A stretch of 64,000 nucleotides of DNA from Denitrobaculum sp965232285. GTDB taxonomy: Bacteria > Pseudomonadota > Alphaproteobacteria > Kiloniellales > Kiloniellaceae. Made by a program: the position numbers and the translations under genes. Shown in pieces: positions 34,588 to 42,566 of the stretch. The number at the start of each line of letters is the position of its first letter. The stretch's first letter is position 1. The stretch is taken from the NCBI GenBank assembly GCA_965232285.1, contig CBDDPL010000004.1:2356001-2420000 (forward strand). Direction: 5' to 3'. Under the pieces are notes generated by a model. It had not been told where the DNA came from. It saw only the letters and a list, made by a program, of their open reading frames with translations, and ran no database searches.

Positions 34588-35283
34588 TTAGGCAACAGAG
34601 ACCTGGCCATCCACTAGCCTAAGCCGGCGCCCCGGGTACGCCCGCCATCGGCTGGACGCGAACCTGGACCCTGCCAAGCCCGCAAGCCCAAGCCCGAACA
34701 GAAGCAGAGTGGCGGGTTCTGGAATCTGTCCCGTTGGGTTCGGAGGCTGTTGCGCCAAATTGAAGCGCGCGAAAACCGAACTGGAATCCGCCCCTATTGA
34801 GTCGCCGGGTGCAAGGAACAAAAAGCCAATCGACCCGCCGATCCCGGCCTCATTCAGTGCGATCGCACCCTCCACAAAAACAACCCCGTTGACGCTGTTT
34901 ACGAAACTCGGAACGGCAACGCTGCATGCAACCGTCGAACTACATCCGAGGGTCAGTGAGGGGTCACTGTCGAACTGTCCCTCCAACACATCGAGAAACA
35001 CCTGATCAACGAGAGCTTGCGCGGCCACTCCCGCTTGCTCCAAGCCAAAAAAGTCGAAGTCGCTGTTTTGATTACAACCGCTGAAAACCGAAAAACAACT
35101 CCCCTCCACGAAGGAGATGTCATAGAGCGTACCGCCGACATCGACGTTCCGCGCGCCGGTCAGTTGACCGTTTGCGTCGAGCGTGCGGATGACGCCCGCC
35201 TTGGCTGCAGCCGCCATTGCAACCGCAACAAACAGGGTCAAAATCAAGCCACAGCCAAATCTCTGTAACCGGCCCATTTGCAT
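34588..35283 (-). CDS. PEP-CTERM sorted exported protein with NF038132-like layout
   Basis: 231 residues with an N-terminal signal peptide (RFGCGLILTLFVAVAMAAAAKA) and a PEP-CTERM tail IPEPATLLLFGLGLAGLAGSRF followed by a 24-residue basic extension. The mature part carries two cysteine pairs (EGSCFSVFSGCNQNSD and LGCSSTVACSVAV), so it is probably disulfide-bonded outside the cytoplasm. The opening IRTLDANGQLTGARNVDVGGTLYDISFVEGSC resembles a recurring PEP-CTERM domain. It precedes the first PEP-CTERM gene by 151 bases in the same direction. The exosortase that would process it is not in the window. The label for the domain is from memory and is tentative. Confidence 0.85.
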   Translation of the reverse strand: MQMGRLQRFGCGLILTLFVAVAMAAAAKAGVIRTLDANGQLTGARNVDVGGTLYDISFVEGSCFSVFSGCNQNSDFDFFGLEQAGVAAQALVDQVFLDVLEGQFDSDPSLTLGCSSTVACSVAVPSFVNSVNGVVFVEGAIALNEAGIGGSIGFLFLAPGDSIGADSSSVFARFNLAQQPPNPTGQIPEPATLLLFGLGLAGLAGSRFASSRWRAYPGRRLRLVDGQVSVA

Positions 35284-35584
35284 GAAATCTCCCCAAATTC
35301 CTCATGGCGTTTAATTCGCCAGCGACCTGCTCGCCTTGCGACTGTCACCAGGACGTGATTCAACAACCGCAGAAAGAACCGGAACCCGAGCCCTCTTTGC
35401 TGTAATATTAAGCTTTGATTGATAGTAGAGGCCGATCAGGCGGCGAAAGGAACAGGGTTTCAGCCATTTGTCCCGTTTGCGGGCAATTTTGTCCAATACG
35501 TTACATAACCACCCTGATGGGAATCGAAGTCTTGAGGACTCGGGCAAGCGATAAACAACAACAGTTGCAGAGCAAGCACGAAAG
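35284..35584. other. Noncoding gap between a PEP-CTERM gene and the 7TM-AraC gene
   Basis: 301 bases. An open frame runs across it on the minus strand (to 35311) but has no ribosome binding site, family similarity or codon bias. The gap must hold promoters for the two divergent genes. No clear inverted repeat or terminator was seen. Confidence 0.45.
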
Positions 35585-37369
35585 ATGACTGCGAAGCCTC
35601 TCCTCTTCTTGCTGGCGCTCGCCATTGCGGCACAGCTCCTGTTCGCTCATTCCGCCTTTGCCCAAAGCAGTGACGCTGGCAGCCCCTGGGATCAATGCGC
35701 CGCCTTGGACGCCGCCGGCGCGCCGGCCCTGACCAACGGTCTGACAGAACGGCAGCAGGACCAGTTACGCCCGCTGTCTCTTGATTTCTTCCTCGACCCC
35801 ACCGGCGCGCTCAGTTCCGCTCAGATCGCCGCACAGACTTTCGAAGCCGGGCATTGCGCGCTGCTCTTCCAGTCGCCGCGCCCCGGCGAGGCTCTCTGGT
35901 TCCGCTTCACCGTGGTGAACGAAGACAGCAGTTCGCATCAGTGGTTCATCACCTTCATGGAGTACATCTTCGACGAGGCTGTGCTCTATCAGGAGAAGCC
36001 GGAGGGTTTGACGGAAGTGGCCCGAAACGGCCGGACCTTTCCCATCAGGGAACGGGCCGACAATGCGGTCAAAACCGGCTTTCCGCTGAGGCTTCAGCCA
36101 GGCGAAGAGAACACCTACTATCTGCGCATTGCCGGCACCTTCGCCCCCTCCATCACGCCGGTCATCATGACGGCGGAGCTCTTTTCCGGCTGGACGATCC
36201 TCAGCCTGATCATGACCGCGATCTTCCTCGGATACGTCGGCGCCATCGCGCTGCTCAGCCTGTTCCTCTTCCGTCATGTCGCGCCGCGCTTCTATCTCTA
36301 CTACGCGCTCTACATGGCTTGCTTTTTCGTCTTTTCCTTCATATACGACGGCTGGTTCGCCAAGTTCACCGGCTCCACGCTACCGGTCACGGTGATGTCG
36401 CGGATAGGCGAGTTCACCGCGGGTCTGGGGGTCTTCGCCAACATTCAATACTGCCGCGTCCTGCTCAAGGTGGACGAAGGCGGGATCGGAACCCGGCGGC
36501 TGTTCCTTCTGCTCTCGACCGTCGCGGTCGTGACCACCGGGCTTGCGGCCTACGACCCCTGGGGCCTCTCCACGCCGCTGCATATCGCCTACTTCGCCTC
36601 GCCTCTGGTGCTGCTGACCGTCTCCCTGCGCAAGACACGCGAAGGACTGCCGCAGGCCAAGTTCGTCTCCGGCTCTCTTCTCTCCCTCACCCTCGGGCTT
36701 TGCATTGCCGTTTACTACTTCTCCTTCCCGGTCAAAATCACCGAGGCAGCCGTTGCCTTCGATCTCATCTTCCAGCGCCCGCTGACCTGGGGCTACTACA
36801 TGGCGATCATGGGCGAGACCACTTTCATGATCCTGGCGATCTCGAGCATGGTAAAAGCCATGCAGACCGAGAGACAGGTCGCCCTAGAACGCTCGGAAAG
36901 TCTTCTCCATGCGGTCGGCGTCGTGAAGAGCGAACAGGAGGAGGCGACGAGAGTAGCCAGCGCACGTATCGAGGCTTTAGAAGCCAGCCTCGTAGAAAAA
37001 CCCGAAAAGAACCTGCTGCCACCGGCCGAGCAACGCTTCGCCGACAGCGCGATGGAAAGCGTTCTGGAGCATATCGGCGAAACGGGTTTCGGCGCCCGCG
37101 AGCTGGCCGAGGCGCTTGGCATGTCCTCCAAGACTCTCGGCCGCCGGCTGAAAACCACGCACGGCCTCGCCCCGGCCGCCTTCATTCGCTCGGTCCGGCT
37201 TAAGTTCGCGCGAGATCTGATCCTGACCCGCCAATACAAGACCGTGGCCGAAGTCTCACACGCTGCCGGCTTCGCCAGCGTCGGCCACTTCGCCAAGCTC
37301 TACCGTGGCGAATTCGGGCAGACGCCAAGCGACGAGATCAGGACCAGCACCAGTATCGGGGCCGATTAG
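35585..37369 (+). CDS. 7TM-DISM membrane receptor fused to an AraC-type DNA-binding domain
   Basis: 594 residues. A signal peptide (residues 1-26, ends AFAQS) is followed by an extracytoplasmic 7TMR-DISMED2-like sensor (about 30-195: GEALWFRFTVVNEDSSSHQWFITF). Seven transmembrane helices cover about 205-425, then a coiled coil (about 428-470, ERQVALERSESLLHAVGVVKSEQEE). An AraC helix-turn-helix lies at about 485-585 (ARELAEALGMSSKTLGRRLKTTHGLAPAAFIRSVRLKFAR ... VAEVSHAAGFASVGHFAKLYRGEFG). Usually 7TM-DISM proteins end in kinases or cyclases; a DNA-binding output means direct membrane-to-promoter signalling. It is flanked by PEP-CTERM genes and may regulate them. Confidence 0.88.
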   Translation: MTAKPLLFLLALAIAAQLLFAHSAFAQSSDAGSPWDQCAALDAAGAPALTNGLTERQQDQLRPLSLDFFLDPTGALSSAQIAAQTFEAGHCALLFQSPRPGEALWFRFTVVNEDSSSHQWFITFMEYIFDEAVLYQEKPEGLTEVARNGRTFPIRERADNAVKTGFPLRLQPGEENTYYLRIAGTFAPSITPVIMTAELFSGWTILSLIMTAIFLGYVGAIALLSLFLFRHVAPRFYLYYALYMACFFVFSFIYDGWFAKFTGSTLPVTVMSRIGEFTAGLGVFANIQYCRVLLKVDEGGIGTRRLFLLLSTVAVVTTGLAAYDPWGLSTPLHIAYFASPLVLLTVSLRKTREGLPQAKFVSGSLLSLTLGLCIAVYYFSFPVKITEAAVAFDLIFQRPLTWGYYMAIMGETTFMILAISSMVKAMQTERQVALERSESLLHAVGVVKSEQEEATRVASARIEALEASLVEKPEKNLLPPAEQRFADSAMESVLEHIGETGFGARELAEALGMSSKTLGRRLKTTHGLAPAAFIRSVRLKFARDLILTRQYKTVAEVSHAAGFASVGHFAKLYRGEFGQTPSDEIRTSTSIGAD

Positions 37370-37425
37370 GCAAAACCTGGCTCTACACAATCACAAGAGT
37401 TTACAAGGCAATGTCGAGATCGGAG

Positions 37426-37474
37426 TCCGGGCCACGAGTTGACCCGGTCCACGAACTGACCCGGTCCACAAACT
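37426..37474. repeat. Short tandem repeat of about 17 bases
   Basis: GACCCGGTCCACGAACT (37441-37457) and GACCCGGTCCACAAACT (37458-37474) are head-to-tail copies with one mismatch. A more degenerate unit (TCCGGGCCACGAGTT) precedes them at 37426. They lie in the gap between the 7TM-AraC gene and a convergent PEP-CTERM gene. Confidence 0.7.
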
Positions 37475-37535
37475 GAGATGTAAAGAACGGCGACCCCGAC
37501 AGGCCGCCGCCCTCATGGCAAAAGAAAAGAGAGCC

Positions 37536-38147
37536 TCAGGCCCGCTGGCTCTTTCCCCCGCGCCGCGCCACGAAAAGACCGGTCAGGCCGAGGCCGAAGA
37601 GCGCCAGCGTCCCAGGTTCCGGGACAGCGACAATGACGGGCACCTCGACGATGCCTTCCGCAAAGTCGGCCTGGGTGGCGACGTTCACCAAGCTCTGGAA
37701 CACCCTGGTCGATTGTACCGGACCAGCCCTGGTGTTGATGAAGAGATCGACATCGTAGCCCGTGAGGTTCGCAAAGCCCTGGGTTTCGACTCCCTCGAAA
37801 ATCAGGACCACCGAGGTCGGCACGAGCAGGACAGGTAAATCAACCACGTACTCATCCACGTCAATCGCGACCCCGCTGGTATTCGGCAGAGAGGAGAAGA
37901 TCAAGCTTGCACCCGGGATGAAGGGCTCACCGTCGGGAAGCCCGTCGAAATCGATATTGATAAAGTCCACTCCGGTGATCGTGATGTCATCCACCGGGTC
38001 GATGTTGAAGCTCAGTTGCAGGCGCTGCGCCGCCTCATCGACGATCCCGCTGAAATCCGTAATGACGGCCGCCCGCGCCGTCCCGGAAAAGCCCAACAGA
38101 GCCGCGACGAGCAAGCCCCCCAGGCGAGAGGTTCCTTTGAGTGCCAC
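37536..38147 (-). CDS. PEP-CTERM sorted exported protein
   Basis: 203 residues with a signal peptide (LGGLLVAALLGFSGTARA) and a canonical tail VPEPGTLALFGLGLTGLFVARR followed by GGKSQRA. The mature region is acidic and beta-rich (NIDPVDDITITGVDFINIDFDGLPDGEP), without cysteines, and I recognise no ligand domain. The tail's near identity in design to that of the first PEP-CTERM protein suggests the same exosortase processes both. It converges on the 7TM-AraC receptor gene, with short tandem repeats between them. Function would be at the cell surface or in the exopolysaccharide matrix. Confidence 0.87.
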   Translation of the reverse strand: MALKGTSRLGGLLVAALLGFSGTARAAVITDFSGIVDEAAQRLQLSFNIDPVDDITITGVDFINIDFDGLPDGEPFIPGASLIFSSLPNTSGVAIDVDEYVVDLPVLLVPTSVVLIFEGVETQGFANLTGYDVDLFINTRAGPVQSTRVFQSLVNVATQADFAEGIVEVPVIVAVPEPGTLALFGLGLTGLFVARRGGKSQRA

Positions 38148-38664
38148 TTTTCAGTCCCTTCTTTCATTTGGTCCAAACAGATCGTCCCCAGGAATCACGG
38201 TTCCATCCGAAGCGACAGAAAAGGACACCGGACCAGCCTGGCCCGGCACCACCGAAACGGGACCGCGCAGGAAACCGCTTCTATCCCCATAGAAAGGTCA
38301 CCTCCGACCGCTCCCGCCGCCACTCAAAGTCGCAACCGCGCAGCACTCTGCACAAAATTTAAGCAAGAGCTGTGCCAAGAGAAAAACCCTTTAGAATCAA
38401 TTTTCTGTACTATTTATTCCAATTATCATTGTTCTAGTTTGTAAAATTTTTCGACAGTTAAATAAAAGTTACTTGCTACTCTTTGATCGCGATTCTGTCA
38501 TTTATTTCAAGAGACTAAGCAGGAAAAACACACAACTCAGGACTGTAAAGATACCCGACATACGGGAAGTTAACCAAAATTGAGATTCCGCTCAGATGGT
38601 AGAGCTTGAGATGAGGTCAAGCGGCCGTCACCGGTAACAGCTGGTGGAAGCCGCTACCTCCCCG
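38148..38664. other. 517-base gap, AT-rich in its middle
   Basis: No gene is supported here. The first 230 bases have normal GC and would hold the PEP-CTERM promoter. From about 38380 to 38580 the sequence is markedly AT-rich (many TTTAT, AATTATCATT and TTTTTCGAC runs), unlike anything nearby. Near 38588 is a stretch resembling a tRNA D-arm, but no tRNA can be folded. Confidence 0.5.
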
Positions 38665-39345
38665 CTACCTCCGGCGCGCCACGATAAAGCGGCAGGGTGG
38701 CGAGGCCGGATAGTCACCGGTTTCCAGAATCTCAAAACCCGCTTCCGTGATGCCGCGTTCCAGCTCCTCGACAGTCATGAAGGCGACGTAAGGCGCCTTG
38801 CCAAAGAGCTGCATGACCGGGATCAGAAGTCTGAACAGAAGGCGCTTCCAGAAAACGAAGCCCGCCAGACAGACCGTCTTGGAAATGAAGAGTCCTTCCG
38901 GCTTCAAGAGCCCGCGGACCCGCGCAACCGCCGCCGCCGGGTCCTCCAGCAGATGGAGGAAGTTATAGGCGGTCACCACGTCGTAAGGCCCCTCGCCCAG
39001 CGATCCGCCGTCCATGGGACTGGCCTCCAGGGTGCCCTGCTGAAAGGTCACGTTGGTGGCGCCTTGCTCCGCCGCCTTTCCCCGGGCGATTCCGATCATC
39101 TGCGCGGAGATGTCACTGGCGGTCATCTCCCGCACCTTCTCCGCCAGGATCAGCGCCGTGGTTCCGGTACCGCACCCCACTTCCAGCACCCGGTCTTCAG
39201 GCAAAAGCCAGGCACGGGTCCGCTCAAGGGTCTCCTCATAGGCCGCCATATTCTTGACCGGACTCTCGGCGTACCGCGCCGCCGACTTGTCCCAGAAACT
39301 CTCTGCCGTCACTCTGCTCACGTCCCGCTGCCTTTCGCGTTTCAT
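38665..39345 (-). CDS. SAM-dependent methyltransferase
   Basis: 226 residues of the class I methyltransferase fold. Motif I is VLEVGCGTGTTALILA (residues about 53-68), with the acidic motif in MTASDISAQMIG and post-I QGTLEASPM. The DVVTAYNFLHLLEDP block is typical of small-molecule methyltransferases (methyltransf_11/UbiE-like). A hydrophobic stretch at about 170-185 (FVFWKRLLFRLLIPVMQLFG) may contact membrane lipids or a lipid substrate. Acceptor unknown. It is divergent from a LysR gene with a 120-base gap, and may be its target. Confidence 0.87.
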   Translation of the reverse strand: MKRERQRDVSRVTAESFWDKSAARYAESPVKNMAAYEETLERTRAWLLPEDRVLEVGCGTGTTALILAEKVREMTASDISAQMIGIARGKAAEQGATNVTFQQGTLEASPMDGGSLGEGPYDVVTAYNFLHLLEDPAAAVARVRGLLKPEGLFISKTVCLAGFVFWKRLLFRLLIPVMQLFGKAPYVAFMTVEELERGITEAGFEILETGDYPASPPCRFIVARRR

Positions 39346-39430
39346 CCGCCTCTGTCTCGCAGCTCCCTCCTAACCCATACAAGGATCAAAGATACATTGC
39401 CTAAATTCGCAGATGACTTATACGTATTTG

Positions 39431-39474
39431 CATGAATTGATCCCTATCATGAATTGGCCCTTGTTATGAACTGG
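39431..39474 (+). repeat. Three imperfect direct repeats in a LysR promoter
   Basis: CATGAATTGA (39431), CATGAATTGG (39448) and TATGAACTGG (39465) recur every 17 bases; the third overlaps the LysR start codon. The arrangement could be a set of binding sites, or a duplicated start region. Confidence 0.5.
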
Positions 39475-40350
39475 AGCGCCGTCTCCTTCGACTGGAATCA
39501 GGCCCGCGCCTTCCTCGCCACCGCCGAGGAAGGTTCGCTCTCCGCTGCCGCCCGCGCACTGGGTCAGACCCAGCCCACCCTGGGCCGCCAGATCGCCGCG
39601 CTGGAGCAGAAACTGGGCGTAGCGCTCTTCGAACGGATCGGCCGCTCCCTCTCGCTCACGCCCTGTGGCCTCGAACTGCTGGAACATGTCAGGGCCATGG
39701 GCGACGCGGCCGGGCGGATCTCGCTCGCGGCTTCGGGCCAGTCCCAGTCGATCGAAGGCCAGGTCTGCATCTCGGCCAGCGACGCCACGGCTGCCTATAT
39801 CCTGCCCGACGTTCTGAAACGCCTGCGCGAGATCGCCCCTAAGATCGAGATCGAAGTGGTGGCCTCCAACGCGCTCAGCGACCTGCGCCGCCGGGAAGCC
39901 GATATCGCCATCCGCCACGTCCGCCCGGAACAGCCGGACCTGATCGCAAAGCTGGTGCGCGAGGCCCGCGCCTATCTCTATGCCGCGCCGGAATACCTGG
40001 ACAGTCATGGCCGACCCAAGTCTCCGGAGGATCTGGCGGAACACGATTTCATCGGCTTCGGCCAGCCAGACCGCCTGATCGCCGTCCTGAAAGGCGAAGG
40101 CCTGGAACTCACCCGGCGCAACTTCACCGCCGGCTCCGAAAACGGCATCGTCGCCTGGGAGCTGGTGAAACAGGGGCTTGGCATCGGCATCATGTCAGAG
40201 GACATCGCCAGCCTCACCCCGGAGATCGAACGCGTCCTGCCCGAGCGCCCGCCTTTCCTCTTCCCCATCTGGCTGACCACCCATCGGGAGCTGCGCAGCA
40301 GCGCCCGCATCCGTCTGGTTTTCGACTTTCTGGCGGAAGCCCTGAGCTGA
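39466..40350 (+). CDS. LysR-family transcriptional regulator
   Basis: 294 residues. The N-terminal winged helix-turn-helix is FDWNQARAFLATAEEGSLSAAARALGQTQPTLGRQIAALEQKLGVALFER (residues 8-57), followed by an effector-binding domain. The ATG at 39466 (MNWSAVSFDW) is preferred over the upstream TTG at 39454, which adds four residues. The start codon sits in the last of three near-identical 10-base repeats, with no purine-rich ribosome binding site. It is divergent from the methyltransferase gene. Its stop lies 12 bases from the end of the PepSY gene. Confidence 0.9.
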   Translation: MNWSAVSFDWNQARAFLATAEEGSLSAAARALGQTQPTLGRQIAALEQKLGVALFERIGRSLSLTPCGLELLEHVRAMGDAAGRISLAASGQSQSIEGQVCISASDATAAYILPDVLKRLREIAPKIEIEVVASNALSDLRRREADIAIRHVRPEQPDLIAKLVREARAYLYAAPEYLDSHGRPKSPEDLAEHDFIGFGQPDRLIAVLKGEGLELTRRNFTAGSENGIVAWELVKQGLGIGIMSEDIASLTPEIERVLPERPPFLFPIWLTTHRELRSSARIRLVFDFLAEALS

Positions 40351-40361
40351 AACCCCGGGCT

Positions 40362-41960
40362 TTACTTCCCAGTCCCGGCAGTCTGCGCGGGCCGCACCCC
40401 ACGCAAACGCCGCTTTGCGGTGACCTGCCGTCCTAAAGGCAAGCGGCGTCCGACAAGCAGCAACGCGCCGGCGACAAAAAGACAAACCAGATCAGCCCCC
40501 GCCACATAGGGAAACGCGAAACCATCGCTCAGCAGGGATCCGTGGCTGCTGAAGAGGGCATTCGCTACAGGAATCCCCAGGCTCATGACGCCCGAAAAGA
40601 AGAAGAGCTCTCGGACCAGAGCATATTCGTCCGTCCGGACCAGCGCATAGACGAGAACCGTGCCCCAGACCGTAAAGAAGACCGTGCCGATCCAGAAGGT
40701 CCGGCCGTCCTGCAGCGTCAGGAGTTTGTCCGCGTAGAAGAGAGCGAAGCTCGCGATCAGCAATCCCAGACAGGTCCCGCTGAAGCTCTGTCCGAGCCTA
40801 CGATAGTAGTCATCACCAGCCCGCCCCTGACCGCCGAAGCGGCGCTTCTCCAGCCAGACCATCAGGCCCGTCGCCACGATGACGCAGAGTGCGATCCCCA
40901 GCAGGGCATAGATGAACTTCATTGCGATCCCGCCGAAGCTGGCGAAATGCAGCGTCGTGATGGCGGAGACGACGTGGAAGGTGATGCCGGGCCGGTCCGC
41001 ATCCCGCTGCAGCAGAACCTCGCCGTCGGTGGCGCGCACATCGATGATCGCCATACCGGTCAGCGGCCCCCGCGGGTGATACTGGAAGCGGTAGGTAGCC
41101 GTCTCGTCCCCCCAGCGTTCGATATGTATCCCGTGCAGTGGCTGTCCCGCCAGCCGGGCCATCCCCGGCATCAGATCGTCAACCGGCAGCGCTTGGGCGC
41201 TCACGCCGCTGGCCTCGACCTGCGGCCCCGCCAGCGCATCGAAAACGGCGCCGATGTCGCCCTTCATCGCTAGCATGGCATTGACCGGCAGCAGGAGCGC
41301 CACGACGCCCAGCCATATGCCGGTCAGCGCGATCACGAGATGAAAGGGCAGGCCCCAGACCGAGAGAGCCTTGTGGCTGTCCTGCCACTTGACCCGGATG
41401 GAACGGTCGAAGCGCCAGGTGAAGAGTTCCTTCAAGATCTTGCGGTGGATCACCACGCCGCTGAGGATGGAAAGCGTGAGGAACAGGCCCGAGATCGCAA
41501 CGATCGCGCGCCCGTAGGTGCGCGGCAGCATGAGACTGCCGTGGAAGTTCACCAGCCAGTGGACAAAGCCGGTGACCGGCGGCGGCAGAACCGCGCCGCT
41601 CACCGGATGGAAGCGGCGGCTTCGCCTTTCGCTGCTGCGCTCGCCGGCCGGACGCACACGGGCCGAAACCTCGTAAAAGGGCGTGGCAGGGCTGATGAGA
41701 TGCACATCCATCTCGAGCAGCTTTCCGTCGCGGCCCAGCTCCTCCGCGAAGTCCTCCAGCAGCGGCATCAGGGCAACGGGTTGCTTCGGCAGGGCGATCC
41801 TGAGCGCCGGCTGCTCCCAGGTCAGCAGCTCCTCTTCGAAGAGCGCGAAGATCCCCGAGAGAGAAATGATGAAGATGAAGAGACCGGAGACCACGCCCGC
41901 CAGTGCGTGCAGGTCCAGCAGTCTTTTTGTAAGACGGTTATCCGTTCGGCGGCTGTCCAT
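40362..41960 (-). CDS. PepSY-associated TM-helix protein (PiuB/iron-uptake reductase-like)
   Basis: About 532 residues with several transmembrane helices: one near the N-terminus (LAGVVSGLFIFIISLSGIFALF), then IVAISGLFLTLSILSGVVIHR, GLPFHLVIALTGIWLGVVALLL, and a cluster after residue 345. The HWLVNFHGSLMLP and DSHKALSVWGLPFHL blocks carry the conserved histidines of the PepSY_TM/PiuB family, which probably bind haem and help reduce or release siderophore iron at the inner membrane. The ATG at 41960 overlaps the stop of the upstream small membrane protein (TGATG). It is the last gene of the Fur-box operon. Confidence 0.9.
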   Translation of the reverse strand: MDSRRTDNRLTKRLLDLHALAGVVSGLFIFIISLSGIFALFEEELLTWEQPALRIALPKQPVALMPLLEDFAEELGRDGKLLEMDVHLISPATPFYEVSARVRPAGERSSERRSRRFHPVSGAVLPPPVTGFVHWLVNFHGSLMLPRTYGRAIVAISGLFLTLSILSGVVIHRKILKELFTWRFDRSIRVKWQDSHKALSVWGLPFHLVIALTGIWLGVVALLLPVNAMLAMKGDIGAVFDALAGPQVEASGVSAQALPVDDLMPGMARLAGQPLHGIHIERWGDETATYRFQYHPRGPLTGMAIIDVRATDGEVLLQRDADRPGITFHVVSAITTLHFASFGGIAMKFIYALLGIALCVIVATGLMVWLEKRRFGGQGRAGDDYYRRLGQSFSGTCLGLLIASFALFYADKLLTLQDGRTFWIGTVFFTVWGTVLVYALVRTDEYALVRELFFFSGVMSLGIPVANALFSSHGSLLSDGFAFPYVAGADLVCLFVAGALLLVGRRLPLGRQVTAKRRLRGVRPAQTAGTGK

Positions 41961-42196
41961 CACGAAAACCAGATAGCGCCGGCCGAAAGCGTCGTGACCA
42001 CCCCCAGCACCGCCATCGGACGCCAGGTGCTTTCCGGCCAATAGCAGGCGAAGAAGAGACCCGGCCAAAGCAGGGTGAAGAGCAGGCTGGACCAGCCGAA
42101 CCTTATCGCCGGGTTGCCGGGCAGCAGCGCCATGAAGGCGGCCGAGAGCAACACCGAGGTTACGAGAGAGAGCAGGAAGCTTGCGGTCAGCTTCAC
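41960..42196 (-). CDS. Small membrane protein in the iron-uptake operon
   Basis: 78 residues with two to three hydrophobic helices (FLLSLVTSVLLSAAFMALL; WSSLLFTLLWPGLFFACYW; LGVVTTLSAGAIWF). It occupies the position that DUF3649 proteins take in related siderophore-uptake operons, between the DUF3325 and PepSY genes. The family match itself is not secure by eye. The stop overlaps the PepSY start, so the two are translated together. Confidence 0.75.
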   Translation of the reverse strand: MKLTASFLLSLVTSVLLSAAFMALLPGNPAIRFGWSSLLFTLLWPGLFFACYWPESTWRPMAVLGVVTTLSAGAIWFS

Positions 42197-42224
42197 TTTG
42201 ACCTGCCCGGGTTCGAGGCTTTCG

Positions 42225-42566
42225 TCATATCCCGCTCCCCGCCAGATGAAAGGCGCCGCCGGTCAGCATCAGCGCCGCGAACACCAGTGGCAAAAGACGG
42301 AAGAGCCGGGGCACGCGTGCCATCGCATAGACCGATGTCACGCCCGCCAGACTGACCAGGCAAAACCAGAAGGCCGTCCCCTGCTCGCCTCCGAACAAGG
42401 CCACCGCCAGGAACAGGCCGGCCGCCAGAAGCACCCAGCCGGAACGCTTCAACTGCAACGCCGACGGAAAGACCGGCGGGCGGACGGCGGGCATCCTGGC
42501 CAGACCGAAAAGTGAGACGGCCAGAAAGACCACTCCGGCCACCCAGACGCCCGCCGCCCCCGACAT
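42225..42566 (-). CDS. DUF3325-like membrane protein
   Basis: 113 residues with three to four transmembrane helices (GVWVAGVVFLAVSLFGLA, GWVLLAAGLFLAVALFG, GTAFWFCLVSLAGVTSVYAMA, LLPLVFAALMLTGGAF). This size, helix pattern and place directly after a TonB-dependent receptor fit DUF3325, which accompanies PepSY_TM proteins in ferric-siderophore operons. The first base overlaps the receptor stop, so translation is coupled. Its role is unknown, perhaps as a partner of the PepSY protein in periplasmic iron release. Confidence 0.75.
   Translation of the reverse strand: MSGAAGVWVAGVVFLAVSLFGLARMPAVRPPVFPSALQLKRSGWVLLAAGLFLAVALFGGEQGTAFWFCLVSLAGVTSVYAMARVPRLFRLLPLVFAALMLTGGAFHLAGSGI

Noticed and set aside
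35311..35625. A 104-codon minus-strand frame before the 7TM-AraC gene
   Set aside because: It overlaps the start of the receptor gene and is basic without a recognised pattern.
38586..38660. A tRNA-like D-arm sequence (GCTCAGATGGTAGAGC)
   Set aside because: No acceptor stem, anticodon loop or T-arm can be matched around it, so it is probably chance.
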